The notes below the pieces were generated by a model, which saw only the letters and a program-made list of their open reading frames with translations, was not told the DNA's origin and ran no database searches. Shown here one piece after another: positions 22,893 to 35,098 of a stretch of 64,000 nt of DNA (within the stretch, counting starts at the first letter, position 1; every line of letters starts with the position of its first letter). The stretch lies in the NCBI GenBank assembly GCA_963921795.1, contig OY997647.1:56682668-56746667 (forward strand), read 5' to 3'. A program made the position numbers and the translations under genes. Source of the stretch: Nannobrachium achirus (taxonomy: Eukaryota; Chordata; Actinopteri; Myctophiformes; Myctophidae).

Positions 22893-23113
22893 ATTTCTAT
22901 GCTCATTGATTTCATATACAGTATGCCAAAAACTAACATGCTTCACTGTACCCATTGAAGTTTCTTTTTGAAATGATGTGCCATTCTATTCACATTCAGA
23001 TTGAGAATGAAAAGAAAAACATGTTTATTGTACTGTACCACTGGACATCTATTCTGTTTGCTTATTAACTTAATAGACAGTAAGAGAAAAACAAACTTAC
23101 ACTGTGTGGTCTC
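22893..23113. repeat. Fourth, displaced copy of the downstream repeat
   Basis: Matches the copies at 20950-21735 (ctatgctcattgattt start, cactgtacccattgaagttt, aaaaacatgtttattgtactg, cacactgtgtggtctcc end), after an interruption of about 1.15 kb. Confidence 0.78.
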
Positions 23114-23651
23114 CCTCGTCTTCCCGCTTGATATAGGCTAATCACAAGTTCACAACAGGCAACAACTTTCTCAATTCTTCCTTCTAAAAACAGGCCAGCA
23201 GTGAGTGACTGAGTCTGATTTTAGGCTGATTTTAGGCTATACATTATTGTGGCTGCGCTGGACTGGTGTACCGAAAATAGCCAAAGTAAAGCTCAGACAC
23301 AGTCACAACAGCATGATGACAGATTCATGCACTCGACATGTGAGCTTGTATATCTGCTATTTTCTTCCACCACTTTACACAGCATAACTTATTATAATTA
23401 GGCATATATAACACTACAGTTCATAATGGGAATATCCTATGATCTTGATTGAAATATCAACACATTCACGAGCCAGTCGGACGCCAACGTGGCTGTGTCA
23501 ATGACACCGTAAAGACGCAGAGCAAGGCGACGCAGCCAGTGGAGCCCTACGCAGCCAACATGTTGTCTAAACAGAGGCGTTCTCAAGGCTGTGTTATATC
23601 TCATGAAATATTCATGCGATTACGTCGCCATTGTAAGGCAGATCAGAAAGA

Positions 23652-23776
23652 AAGTTACTAGCACACCATTCCCGGCCAAGCCGCACGTGTTGCTGTATAT
23701 ATTGCAAGGGTGGCGTTAATGGTGGGGGACTAGTAGCGTGGGAAACTTTGGAGAATCGTATGGACAGAAAGAAAGA
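23652..23776 (+). repeat. Isolated diverged fragment of the satellite linker
   Basis: The stretch from aagttactagcacaccattc to gaatcgtatggacagaaaga matches the satellite linker (compare 54036-54160) in the same order and orientation, with internal changes. It lies 2.3 kb outside the main array. Confidence 0.8.
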
Positions 23777-23804
23777 CAAAGGTAAATAAATACATAAATA
23801 AGGC

Positions 23805-23962
23805 ACAGTACACTACAGCACAGTCAGGTACAGTACAGTACATTACAGTACAGTACAGTACAGTACAGTAAGGTATAGCACAGTACAATAAGATGCAGTA
23901 CAGTACAGTAAGGTACAGTACAGCACAGTAAGGTACAGTACAGTACAGTAGACTACAGTAAG
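23805..23962. repeat. ACAGT pentanucleotide array
   Basis: Imperfect repeats of cagta/acagt with variants such as aaggtacagt. The same kind of array lies inside the satellite at 59431-59640. Confidence 0.92.
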
Positions 23963-24028
23963 GAAGCAGGCGTGGACTCTAGATGTGAGCAACCCGAAGG
24001 GCTGCGAACTTCTAGTATATCACAACCG

Positions 24029-24814
24029 CCAACAAACACATTAATGTTATCCACTCACTCACACCATCGCCTCACACAACAGGTAAAAAAGCATAGTCCA
24101 TTAATTAGGCTAGACACTGTACCAATTGAAACTTGAAAGGCGGAAGCAAAAGATTACATAAGTGCACAGACCATCAGAAAAGTCACTGACGTGAGCTGAA
24201 CTGTTGCTGTTTAGCCTAATATAATCCAAATGTTTTAGACTTCCACAACTGACATCCAACTGTCTGCTTAGGGGCCAGGGCCTAAACTTTCAATCATGAT
24301 TTCACCTGTCTTTTATGACATCATCACAGTGTCAGCAAATGAATCAATCAAATATTTTCATTTTTGTCTCACCGCAGCAGAAATATTGCAGGAAGAAATT
24401 ATGACACAATTCATCTATAAGCAAAAGCTCTATCTGAAGGCCTGTGTCGTGTGAGTGTCTTATGATATTTGGTATCATGTCGTATTTTTCAGACTAGTCC
24501 ACAATAAAACTAAACAGCTCTGGCCACCACTTGACTCAGATCAGTATCACAGCATGCCTGGTCGCACTGACTCACCTTACAACCCTCTGCTAAATAGTTG
24601 ACTCTCTTTCATAGATCCTTTGTGCATAGTGTTATTGCAAAGTAGCAAGTACCACTAACTTCAACTTCCTACTAACAACCTGTGTGTTTCTGTGTGTCTG
24701 TCTGAGTCCATCAGCACACCACAAGAGAAATGAAAACGTCCATGCTGTACGCTAAAATGGATGCGTTTTACGGAACACAGGACAAATAATAAATTATGAC
24801 ACAATTCATCACCC
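24029..24814. repeat. 786-bp tandem duplication, copy 1 (empty hAT site)
   Basis: Begins ccaacaaacacattaatgtta and matches 24815 onward at an offset of 786 bp. The sequence cactgtac at 24115-24122 is the unoccupied target site of the hAT insertion present in copy 2. No coding potential seen. Confidence 0.85.
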
Positions 24815-25526
24815 CCAACAAACACATTAATGTTAGCCACTCACTCACACCATCGCCTCACACAACAGGTTAAAAAGCATGGCGCATTGATTTGGCTAGA
24901 CACTGTACTAGGGATGTTAATCGACGCATTATTGGCGAATCGACGCGTCGCGGCCGAAAATCGACGCGTCGATCGACTTTTTTCACTTTTTTTTTTCGCT
25001 AAGCAGCAGCTGAGAGGAGAGCAGCACAACGGCGCATTACTTTAAACAACACAACGTATGCTGCACCGGTGCACCCATCAGAACTTGCATCAAAGCCCTA
25101 ATAATAATGATAATACATGATTGCTCTTCATTGTTAGCATGGAGTCTGTTCTCTAGAGACTAGAAGCGGAGTGACAATAAGTCCATGGAACGTGCAGGAG
25201 CGCTGACCGCTCGCTCTCATATATCCCCGGTGTGTCGCATTAACGTTAACGACGAGTAGTGTGGTTTGTGATCATCGCACACAACGGCGACGCTGCCATT
25301 AACAAGCGAGCTTTCGTGTCAAGCGTGCATGCAGAGGCAGGAGGTAAACAAAAGCATCCAGTCCATAGAGATACAGTCAGGCAAGTCAGCGCGCACTGCT
25401 ATGACGCGCACATCAGCACGGTCCAGCAGTGTTTCTCAACCAGTAGTCCGCGGACCTGACTAGCGCCGCATGCATGTGAATGCACAACACATGCAGGCGG
25501 CATGCACTCGTCTCCGACACAGACAG

Positions 25527-25561
<35 letters not shown>

Positions 25562-26040
25562 CACACACACACACGGTCCTCTCACATATGGAAAACATTA
25601 ACGCTTATAACGTTTTTGAACGATTAAAACCTTTTTTGGGGGAAAAACTTTTGAAAAATAAAAAAATATATATATTTTTCGACTTTTCGACTCGTACTTT
25701 TTGAGTCGCGGTGAGCGTGAGTCGATCGACGCGTCGATTTCCGATTTTTTTTCACATCCCTACACTGTACCAATTGAAACTTGAAAGGCAGAGGCTAGAG
25801 ATTACATAAGTGCACAGCACTAACTTCACCTTCCTACTAACAAGCTGTGTGTGTGTGTGTGTTTGTGTATGTGTCTGTCTGAGGACATCAGCACACCACA
25901 ACAGAAATGATGTGTGTGTGTGTCTGTCTGAGGGCGTCAGCACACCACAACAGAAATGAAAACATCTATGCTGTACGCTAAAATGGATGCGTTTTAGGGA
26001 ATACAGGACAAATAATAAATTATGACACAATTCATCTATA
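24815..26040. repeat. 786-bp tandem duplication, copy 2 (hAT inserted; right part partly rearranged)
   Basis: Matches copy 1 on both sides of the insertion. The right part holds a small internal duplication of a gtgtctgtctgagg-to-cacaccacaacagaaatga segment (about 25870-25958), and ends in the aaattatgacacaattcatc motif also seen at about 24400 and about 24791. Confidence 0.8.
24909..25762. mobile_element. Non-autonomous hAT element (Ac-like termini), 854 bp
   Basis: The ends TAGGGATG and CATCCCTA form terminal inverted repeats like those of Ac/hAT elements. The flanks are exact 8-bp target duplications CACTGTAC (24901-24908 and 25763-25770), the hAT-typical length. A 20-bp subterminal inverted repeat (24958-24977 and 25721-25740) built on cgacgcgtcg is perfect. 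No transposase is encoded; the interior contains a (CA)n tract at about 25525-25574. It is a MITE-like passenger mobilised in trans. Confidence 0.94.
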
Positions 26041-26495
26041 AGCAAAGCTCAATCTGAATGCCAGTCTCTGTGTGAGTGTGTTATTGCGACCGTAGGTCCC
26101 ATTTACTACCAAAACCTCCACAGGCTGGCGTCTGTGACGCCCCCTACGGGTCAAACGCAACCTTGTGTAGCGGTTTGGACGGTGAGACAATCCGCCAAGT
26201 TGTATGTGATAAGTTTAGAGAGGGTCGTTCCCCCTGAAAAACGCGTTTTGGCACGAAAGGGTTACATTTGGCGCGCTTGTGACGCCCCCTACAGGTCGAA
26301 GTGGAAATGCTTTTGGGGATCCGTTGAGTATGCCACCCCCGACCTGTGGTTGAAATTCAGTGTTGACTCTTCCTATTGTTTGTGATTTATGGCTATTGTT
26401 TGCGAAACGTGCCCCTCCCGCTAAGTTTGGAAGCGCGTTACGAGCAAACGGTATGGACTATCGAAATATTCCTTGACTATGTTTATCGCGTGGCT

Positions 26496-27483
26496 TCATA
26501 GATCATGTGTACCCATTTTCGTGACATGTGAAGAAAATATGTAGGAAAAGGAGCAAAAAGTGTGTTTTGGAGAAAATTCAAAATGGTGAAAAATCTCGCA
26601 GTGTTCGAATTTGCGTGGCCTATATGGAGAGATGCGTCGTGATCCAAGGAATCCAGGGAAAAAATAATTTTAATTCTCCGACCTACGGTTCAAGAGTTAC
26701 GAGGCAAGTGGTCCGTTATAGCGCCACCATGTGGCCAAGTGAAATGCTTTTGGGGATTCGTTGAGTTTGCCACCCCCGACCTGTGGTTGAAATTCAGTGT
26801 TGACTGGACCTTTTGTTTGTGATTTATGGCTATTGTTTGCCAAACAAGCCCATCCCGCTAACTTTAGAAGCGCGTTACGAACGAACGGTACGGACGATCA
26901 AAATATCCCTTGAGTATGTTCATTGCATGGCTTCATAGGTCAGGTATACCACTTTTCGTGACATTTGAAGAAAAAATTTAGGAAAATGAGCAAAAAGTGT
27001 GTTTTGGAGAAAATTCAAGATGGCGGAAAATCTATCCTGGCGCAAATGGGCGTGGCCTATATGGCGAGATGCGTCATGACCCAAGGAATCCAGGGAAAAA
27101 AGAATTTTAATTTTCCGATCTACGGTTCAAGAGTTACAGGCCAAAACGTAAAGTGGGCTGTTACAGCGCCACCATGAGGCCAAATGACACTATTATTTTT
27201 TATTTAATCCTTGAAATCATTATGAACCTCCTCTCCAAGTCTTGAAACTCTAGCCCCTATGGTTTGCGAGAGACAAATAATTGAATTTGAGTTTTTGCCA
27301 TTCCCATTATAAGTCAATGGGGGGAAATTAATTCACTAATAAATTAATATCAATTAAACTATAGAACCTTTCTCTTAGCAAGTTACTAGCACACGATTCC
27401 CGAGTAAGCCGGTCGATTTCACATATGGCGCGAGTGTGTGGTGCGAAAACTGTGGGAGGAGTAGCGTGTCAAACTTTGGGGAA
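26496..27483. repeat. Satellite b-a dimer nearly identical to 35334-36321
   Basis: About 990 bp match at an offset of exactly 8,838 bp with very few substitutions (for example one base near 26951), much closer than to neighbouring units. Identity breaks down outside these limits. Confidence 0.85.
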
Positions 27484-28034
27484 AAGCATGGACATACATA
27501 CATAAATATGAGCGATTGCAATAAGTTGCCAATGCTATGCATAGGCACACTTAACTAGAATTGACAGAGTCAATTTTGACAAGTGTGCCTGCAGCGCGCT
27601 AAACGCGCGACCTCGTGCGGCGGTTCGGACGGTAAGACCGTCCGCCGAGTCGTCTGCGTTTCGTTGCGAGAGGGTCGGTCACCGTGAAGAACGCGTTTTG
27701 GCACGAAACGGTTACGCTTCGCGTGTTTGTGACGCCCCCTAGGGGTCGAAGTGGAAATGCTTTTGGGGATCCGTTGAGTATGCCACCCCCGACCTGTGGT
27801 TGAAATTCGGTGTTGACTCGACCTATTGTTTGTGATTTATGGCTATTGTTTGCGAAACGTGCCCCTCCCGCTAACTTTGGAAGCGTGTTACGAACGAACG
27901 GTACGGATTATCGAGATATCCTTTGACTATGTTTATCGCATGGCTTTAAAGATCATGTGTACCGGTTTTTAAGACATTTGAAGAAAATTTGTAGCAAAAG
28001 GAGTAAAAAGTGTGTTTAGGAGAAAATTCAAGAT

Positions 28035-29025
28035 GGCGGAAAATCTTCCCATGTGCAAATTGGCATATCCTATATGGAGAGATGCGTCGTGACCCAAGGA
28101 ATCCAGGGAAAAAAGAATTGTAATTCTGTGACCTACGGTTCAAGAGTTACGAGGCAAGCGGTCCGTTATAGCGCCACCATGTGGCCAAGTGGAAATGCTT
28201 TTTGGGATTCGTTGAGTATGCCACCCCCGAACTGTGGTTGAAATTCAGTGTTGAATGGACCTTTTGTTTGTGATTTATGGCTATTGTTTGCAAAACGGGC
28301 CCCTCCCGCTAACTTTGGAAGCACGTTACGAATGAACGGTATAGACTATCGAAATATCCTTTGACTATGTTTATCGCGTGGCTTCATAGATCACGTGTAC
28401 CGGTTTTTAAGACATTTGAAGAAAATATGTAGGAAAAGGAGCAAAAAGTGTGTTTCGGAGAAAATTCAAGATGGCGGAAAATCTATCCTGGCGCAAATGG
28501 GCGTGGCCTATATGGGGAGATGCGTCTTGGCCCAAGGAATCCGGGGAAAAAATAAGTTTAATTTTCCGACCTACGGTTCAACAGTTACAGGCCAAAACGT
28601 ACACTGGGCTGTTATAGCGCCACCATGAGGCCAAATGACGCTATTATTTTTTATTTATTCCTTGTAATCATTATGAACCTCCTCTCTGAGTCTTGAAACT
28701 GTAGCCCCTATGGTTTGCGAGAGAAAAATTATTGAATGCGATTCCCATTATAAGTCAATGGGGACAGGTAAGGGTTAATTAATTTCTTAATAAATTCATA
28801 TCAATTAAACTATAGAACCTTTCTCTTAGCAAGTTGATAGCACACGATTCCCGCGTAAGCCGGTCGATTTGACATATGGCGCAAGTGTGTGGTGCAAAAA
28901 CTGTGGGAGGAGTAGCGTGCCAAACTTTGGGGAAATACATGTGTGTCTCCATGTCTGGCTTAAGTATGAGTGATAACAATAAGTCTGCCCATGCTATGCA
29001 TAGGCACACTTAACTAGAATTGACA
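28035..29025. repeat. Satellite segment nearly identical to 43344-44334
   Basis: The b-a dimer and most of its linker match at an offset of 15,309 bp. The unusual linker piece cttaagtatgagtgataaca occurs in both. This is either a segmental copy or a gene-conversion tract. Confidence 0.85.
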
Positions 29026-32000
29026 TGGTCAATTTTGACAAGTGTGCCTGCAGTGCAGCTCGCTAAATGCGCGACCTCGTGCGGCGGTTCGGACCGTGAG
29101 ACCGTCCGGCGAGTCGTCCGCGTTTCCTCGCGAGAGGGTCGGTCCCCGTGAAAAACGCGTTTTGGCACGAAACGGTTACGTTTCGCGCGTTTGTGACGCC
29201 CCCTAGGGGTCGAAGTGGAAATGCTTTTGGGGATCTGTTGAGTATGCCACCCCCAACCTGTGGTTGAAATTCAGTGTCGACTCGACCTATTGTTTGTGAG
29301 TTAGGGCAATTTTTTGCCAAACGGGCCCCTCCCGCTAACTTTGGAAGCGCGTTACGAACGAACGATATGGACAATCGAAATATCCCTTGACTATGTTCAT
29401 CGCATGGGGTCATAGATCGTGTGTACCGCTTTTTGTGTGATTTGAAGAAAATATGTAGGAAAAGGAGCAAAAAGTGTGTTTTGGAGAAAATTCGAAATGG
29501 TGAGAAATCTTCCCATGTGCAAATTGCCGTGTCCTATATGGAGAGATGCGTCGTGACCCAAGGAATCCAGGGAAAAAAGAATTTTAATTCTCCGACCTAC
29601 GGTTCAAGAGTTACAAGGCAAATGGTCCGTTATAGCGCCACCATGTGGCCAAGTGGAAATGCTTTTGGGGATTCGTTGAGTATGCCACCCCCGACCTGTG
29701 GTTGAAATTCAGTGTTGACTCGACCTATTGTTTGTGATTTATGGCTATCGTTTGCGAAACGTGCCCCTCCCGCTAACTTTGGAAGCGCGTTACGAACGAA
29801 CGGTACGGACTATCGAAATATTCTTTGACTATGTTTATCGCGTGGCTTCATAGATCATGTGTACCGGTTTTTAAGACATTTGAAGAAAATATGTAGGAAA
29901 AGGAGCAAAAAGTGTGTTTCGGAGAAATTTCAAGATGGCGGAAAATCTATCCTGGCGCAAATGGGCGTGGCCTATATGGGGAGATGCGTCTCGACCCAAG
30001 GAATCCGGGGAAAAAATAATTTTAAGTTTCCGACCTACGGTTCAACAGTTACAGGCCAAAACGTACACTGGGCTGTTATAGCGCCACCATGAGGCCAAAT
30101 GACGCTATTATTTTGTATTTATTCCTTGTAATCATTATGAACCTCCTCTCCGAGTCTTGAAACTGTAGCCCCTATGGTTTGCGAGAGAAAAATACTTGAA
30201 TGTGACTTTTTGCATTGTCCCATTATAAGTCGATGGGGAAAAATTAATTCACTAATAAATTAATATCAATTAAACTATAGAACCTTTCTCTTAGCAAGTT
30301 ACTAGCACACCATTCCCGAGTAACCCGGTCGGTTTGACATATGGCGCGAGTGTGTGGCGCAAAAACTGTGGTCTGTGAAACGTGTCAAACTTTGGGGAAA
30401 AGCATGGACATACATACATAAATATGAGCGATTGCAATAAGTTGCCAATGCTATGCATAGGCACACTTAACTAGAATTGACAGAGTCAATTTTGACAAGT
30501 GTGCCTGCAATGCACGACCTTGTGTAGCGGTTTGGATGGTGAGACCATCCGGCAAGTTGTCTGTGTTTCATTGTGAGAGGGTCGGTCCCCGTGAAAAACG
30601 CGTTCTGGCACGAAACGGTTACGTTTTGCGCGTTTGTGACGCCCCCTAGGGGTCGAAGTGGAAATGCTTTTGGGGATTCGTTGAGTATGCCACCCCCGAC
30701 CTGTGGTTGAAATTCAGTGTTGACTCGACCTATTGTTTGTGATTTATGGCTATCGTTTGCGAAACGGGCCCCTCCCGCTAACTTTGGAAGCGCGTTACGA
30801 ACGAACGGTATGGACTATCGAAATAACCTTTGACTATGTTTATCGCATGGCTTCATAGATCAAGTGTACCGGTTTTTAAGACATTTGAAGAAAATATGTA
30901 GGAAAAGGAGCAAAAAGTGTGTTTTGGAGAAAATTCAAGATGGCGGAAAATCTATCCCTACGCAAATGGGCGGGGCCTAAATCGAGAGATGCGTCTTGAC
31001 CCAAGGAATCCAGGGAAAAAAGAATTTTAATTTTCCGACCTACGGTTCAACAGTTACAGGCCAAAACGTGAACTGGGCTGTTATAGCGCCACCATGAGGC
31101 CAAGTGACACTATTATTTTTTATTTAATCCTTGAAATCATTATGAACCTCCTCTCCAAGTCTTGAAACTGTAGCCTCTATGGTTTGCGAGAGGAAAATAA
31201 TTGAATGTGAGTTTTTGCCATTCCCATTATAAGTCAATGGGGAAAATTAATTCACTAATAAATTCATATCAATTAAACTATAGAACCTTTCTCTTAGCAA
31301 GTTACTAGCACACGATTCCCGAGTAAGCCGGTCGATTTGACATATGGCGCGAGTGTGTGGTGCAAAAACTGTGGGAGGAGTAGCGTGCCAAACTTTGGGA
31401 AAGTGTGCTTGTAGATTCAACACTAGAATTGACAGAGTCAATTTTGACAAGTGTGCCTGCAGTGCGCGACCTTGTGCAGCGGTTTGGACGGTGAGACAAT
31501 CCGCCGAGTCGTCTGCGTTTCGTCGTGAGAGGGTCGGTCCCCGTGAAAAACGCGTTCGGGCACGAAGCGGTTACGTTTCGTGCGGTTGTGACGCCCCCTA
31601 GGGGTCGAAGTGGAAATGCTTTTGGGGAATCGTTGAGTATGCCACCCCCGACCTGTGGTTGAAATTCAGTGTTGACTCGACCTATTGTTTGTGATTTATG
31701 GCTATTGTTAGCGAACGGGCCCCTCCCGCTAACTTTGGAAGCGTGTTACGAACGAACGGTACGGATTATCAAGATATCCTTTGACTATGTTTATCGCATG
31801 GCTTTAAAGATCATGTGTACCGGTTTTTAAGACATTTGAAGAAAATTTGTAGCAAAAGGAGTAAAAAGTGTGTTTAGGAGAAAATTCAAGATGGCGGAAA
31901 ATCTTCCCATGTGCAAATTGGCGTATCCTATATGGAGAGATGCGTCGTGACCCAAGGAATCCAGGGAAAAAAGAATTGTAATTCTGTGACCTACGGTTCA

Positions 32001-33615
32001 AGAGTTACGAGGCAAGTGGTCCGTTATAGCGCCACCATGTGGCCAAGTGAAATGCTTTTGGGGATTCGTTGAGTTTGCCACCCCCGACCTGTGGTTGAAA
32101 TTCAGTGTTGACTGGACCTTTTGTTTGTGATTTATGGCTATTGTTTGCCAAACAAGCCCATCCCGCTAACTTTAGAAGCGCGTTACGAACGAACGGTACG
32201 GACGATCAAAATATCCCTTGAGTATGTTCATTGCATGGCTTCATAGGTCAGGTATACCGCTTTTCGTGACATTTGAAGAAAAAATTTAGGAAAATGAGCA
32301 AAAAGTGTGTTTTGGAGAAAATTCAAGATGGCGGAAAATCTATCCTGGCGCAAATGGGCGTGGCCTATATGGCGAGATGCGTCATGACCCAAGGAATCCA
32401 GGGAAAAAAGAATTTTAATTTTCCGATCTACGGTTCAAGAGTTACAGGCCAAAACGTAAAGTGGGCTGTTACAGCGCCACCATGAGGCCAAATGACACTA
32501 TTATTTTTCCTTTAATCCTTGAAATCATTATGAACCTCCTCTCCAAGTCTTGAAACTGTAGGACCTATGGTTTGCGAGAGACAAATAATTGAATGTGAGT
32601 TTTTGCGATTCCCATTCTAAGTCAATGGGGAAAATTAATTCACTAATAAATTCATATCAATTAAACTATAGAACCTTTCTCTTAGCAAGTTACTAGCACA
32701 CCATTCCCGAGTAAGCCGGTCGATTTGACATATGGCGCGAGTGTGTGGTGCGAAAACTGTGGGAGGAGTAGCGTGCCAAACTTTGGGGAAAAGCATGGAC
32801 ATACATACATACATACATAAATATGAGCGATTGCAATAAGTTGCCAATGCTATGCATAGGCACACTTAACTAGAATTGACAGAGTCAATTTTGACAAGTG
32901 TGCCTGCAGCGCGCTAAATGCGCGACCTCGTGCGGCGGTTCGGACCGTGAGACCGTCCGCCGAGTCGTCCGCGTTTCGTTGTGAGAGGGTCGGTCCCCTC
33001 GAAAAACGCGTTCTGGCACGAAACGGTTACGTTTCGCGCGTTTGTGACGCCCCCTAGGGGTCGAAGTGGAAATGCTTTTGGGGAATCGTTGAGTATGCCG
33101 CCCGCGACCTGTGGTTGAAATTCAGTGTTGACTCGACCTATTGTTTGTGATTTATGGCTATCGTTTGCGAAACGGGCCCCTCCCGCTAACTTTGGAAGCG
33201 CGTTACGAACGAACGGTACGGACTATCGAAATATCCTTTGACTATGTTTATCGCGTGGCTTCATAGATCATGTGTACCGGTTTTTAAGACATTTGAAGAA
33301 AATATGTAGGAAAAGGAGCAAAAAGTGTGTTTTGGAGAAAATTCAAGATGGCGGAAAATCTATCCCTACGCAAATGGGCGTGGCCTATATCGGGAGATGC
33401 GTCTTGACCCAAGGAATCCGAGGAAAAAAGAATTTTAATTTTCCGACCTACGGTTCAACAGTTACAGGCCAAAACGTAAACTGGGCTGTTATAGCGCCAC
33501 CATGAGGCCAAATGACACTATTATTTTTTATTTAATCCTTGAAATCATTATGAACCTCCTCTCCGAGTCTTGAAACTGTAGCCCCTATGGTTTGCGAGAG
33601 AAAAATAATTGAATG

Positions 33616-33880
33616 TGCAGCAGCAGCAGTTCCTGGTGTGTCAGGTGACTGGGGGGGAGAATTTCTTGGATAGAGCGACATCTATGGACGGGGACCTACA
33701 GATAGGTTCTAGAGGCTTCCAGCCTGCCGCACTTCCAGGGGGTGGGAGGGGGCAGCGGCCTTCGGCCGCTGCCTGAGCACGCAAGTCCGGCTTGGTGCCG
33801 TCCCCTCACCTCGGCGCCTGACTCTGGCTGGAGCTTTACAAAAAAAAAAAAAAAAAAAAGTTGAGCTGACCTGCGCAGCC

Positions 33881-33912
<32 letters not shown>

Positions 33913-34181
33913 TTCAGTGCAATGTGAATGCATCTGACTTGGGAAGATAGATAGATACGTAATACACATGATATTTCCACAGGGAAGTCATTCACAAATG
34001 AACTAATTATTGATATAGGACTGTCATAGGTATACAGTGTCATTGACAGTACAGTCACTGGTACAAGCTCAACTAAAAGGTGATCCTAGAAAAGACTAAG
34101 TCAGGGGGAAACAATTTAAAAAATAAAACAATAAAAACAGGTGATCTACAAGGCTGCATGTGGGCTTGTGGATCAGGGACC
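33616..34181. repeat. Insertion in the array: interspersed repeat copy 1
   Basis: Interrupts a satellite linker right after gaatgt. It starts with cagcagcagcag, contains a perfect 9-bp-stem hairpin (33752-33772, gcagcggcc/ggccgctgc around ttc), then an A-run (33840-33859), a (TGCG)n/(GCGT)n tract, and gatagata. Related copies are at 38106 and 54293. Origin unknown; the A-run is SINE-like but no tRNA-type head was identified. Confidence 0.8.
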
Positions 34182-34690
34182 CCCAGATGTAAAAAATGAG
34201 CACATGTGCTCACACGTCACACTTGTCCCCTGCTCATATCTCCCCAACCGTTGCCCCCATCCATGCCAGATTTTACACACACTCCACTTGCCTAACATAC
34301 TACAACCTCCAAGGACCCCCGGAGCCCCAGGGACCCCCAGGTCCCTGGGGGACCCCCAGATGTAACACATGACCAAATGTGCAAAAATGACCAAATGAAC
34401 ACCCCAACGGGGCTGCTCACGGCCATTTCCTTGGGACCACCCACTCCTGGTGCTCCAGAACGGATGCAAAAGTGGTGGCGCCCCCAGTGGAGGACCCCCT
34501 GCCACTGCAGCACACATAAAATGCCGTAACTCGGCCTAGCAGCGTCCGGGAGAGCCGGGGCCGGTACCTATTCGTCCGCCACGGCAACGCGGACACCCCA
34601 CCCCTCATTTCTCACATGCCCCTATTCTAGCGCCACCTTCAGGCCGCTTTTTATAACACCTTTTCCGACACTGCTACTTCTCTAAGTAAT
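34182..34690. repeat. Dispersed repeat inside the insertion, related to 11960-12270
   Basis: Carries the same ordered motifs as the repeat in the last intron of the Helitron-like gene, with a GC-rich insert (about 34310-34600) made of repeated ggacccccag-like pieces. Confidence 0.65.
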
Positions 34691-35098
34691 GTGTTTTTGT
34701 AGTGACTTTAAAGCTATATTACTCCACTTTTGTACAGTAAAATGTTACCAAAATGTTATCAGAGGTACAGTAGGACGTTCTTAGGGGATTGCCGTTGTAA
34801 TAGTGAACAGAACTATTATGGTGTTTTTTCAGTTAAATCTCAAAGTCCAGAGATTTTGACTAAGTCACATGTTTTTGTAGTGACTTTAAAGCTATATTAC
34901 TCCACCTTCTAAATAATGTGTTTTTGTAGTGACTTTAAAGCTATATTACTCCACTTTTGTACAGTAAAATCTTACAAAGATGTTATCAGAGGTAGAGTAA
35001 GACATTCTTAATGGATTCCCATTGTAATATTGAACAGAACTATTATGGTGTTTTTTGAGTTAAAGCTCAAAGTCCAGAGATTTTGTCTAAGTAATATG
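34682..35098. repeat. ~215-bp tandem duplication inside the insertion
   Basis: The tgtttttgtagtgactttaa unit with its downstream cagagattttg segment occurs at about 34689-34866 and again at about 34918-35090, with an extra partial copy at about 34868-34905. The satellite resumes at about 35100 within the tttacgtttcgcgcg motif. Confidence 0.85.

Noticed and set aside
33752-33772. Helitron 3'-end hairpin
   Set aside because: It is a good hairpin, but no CTRR end at the usual spacing and no matching 5' TC end could be tied to it.
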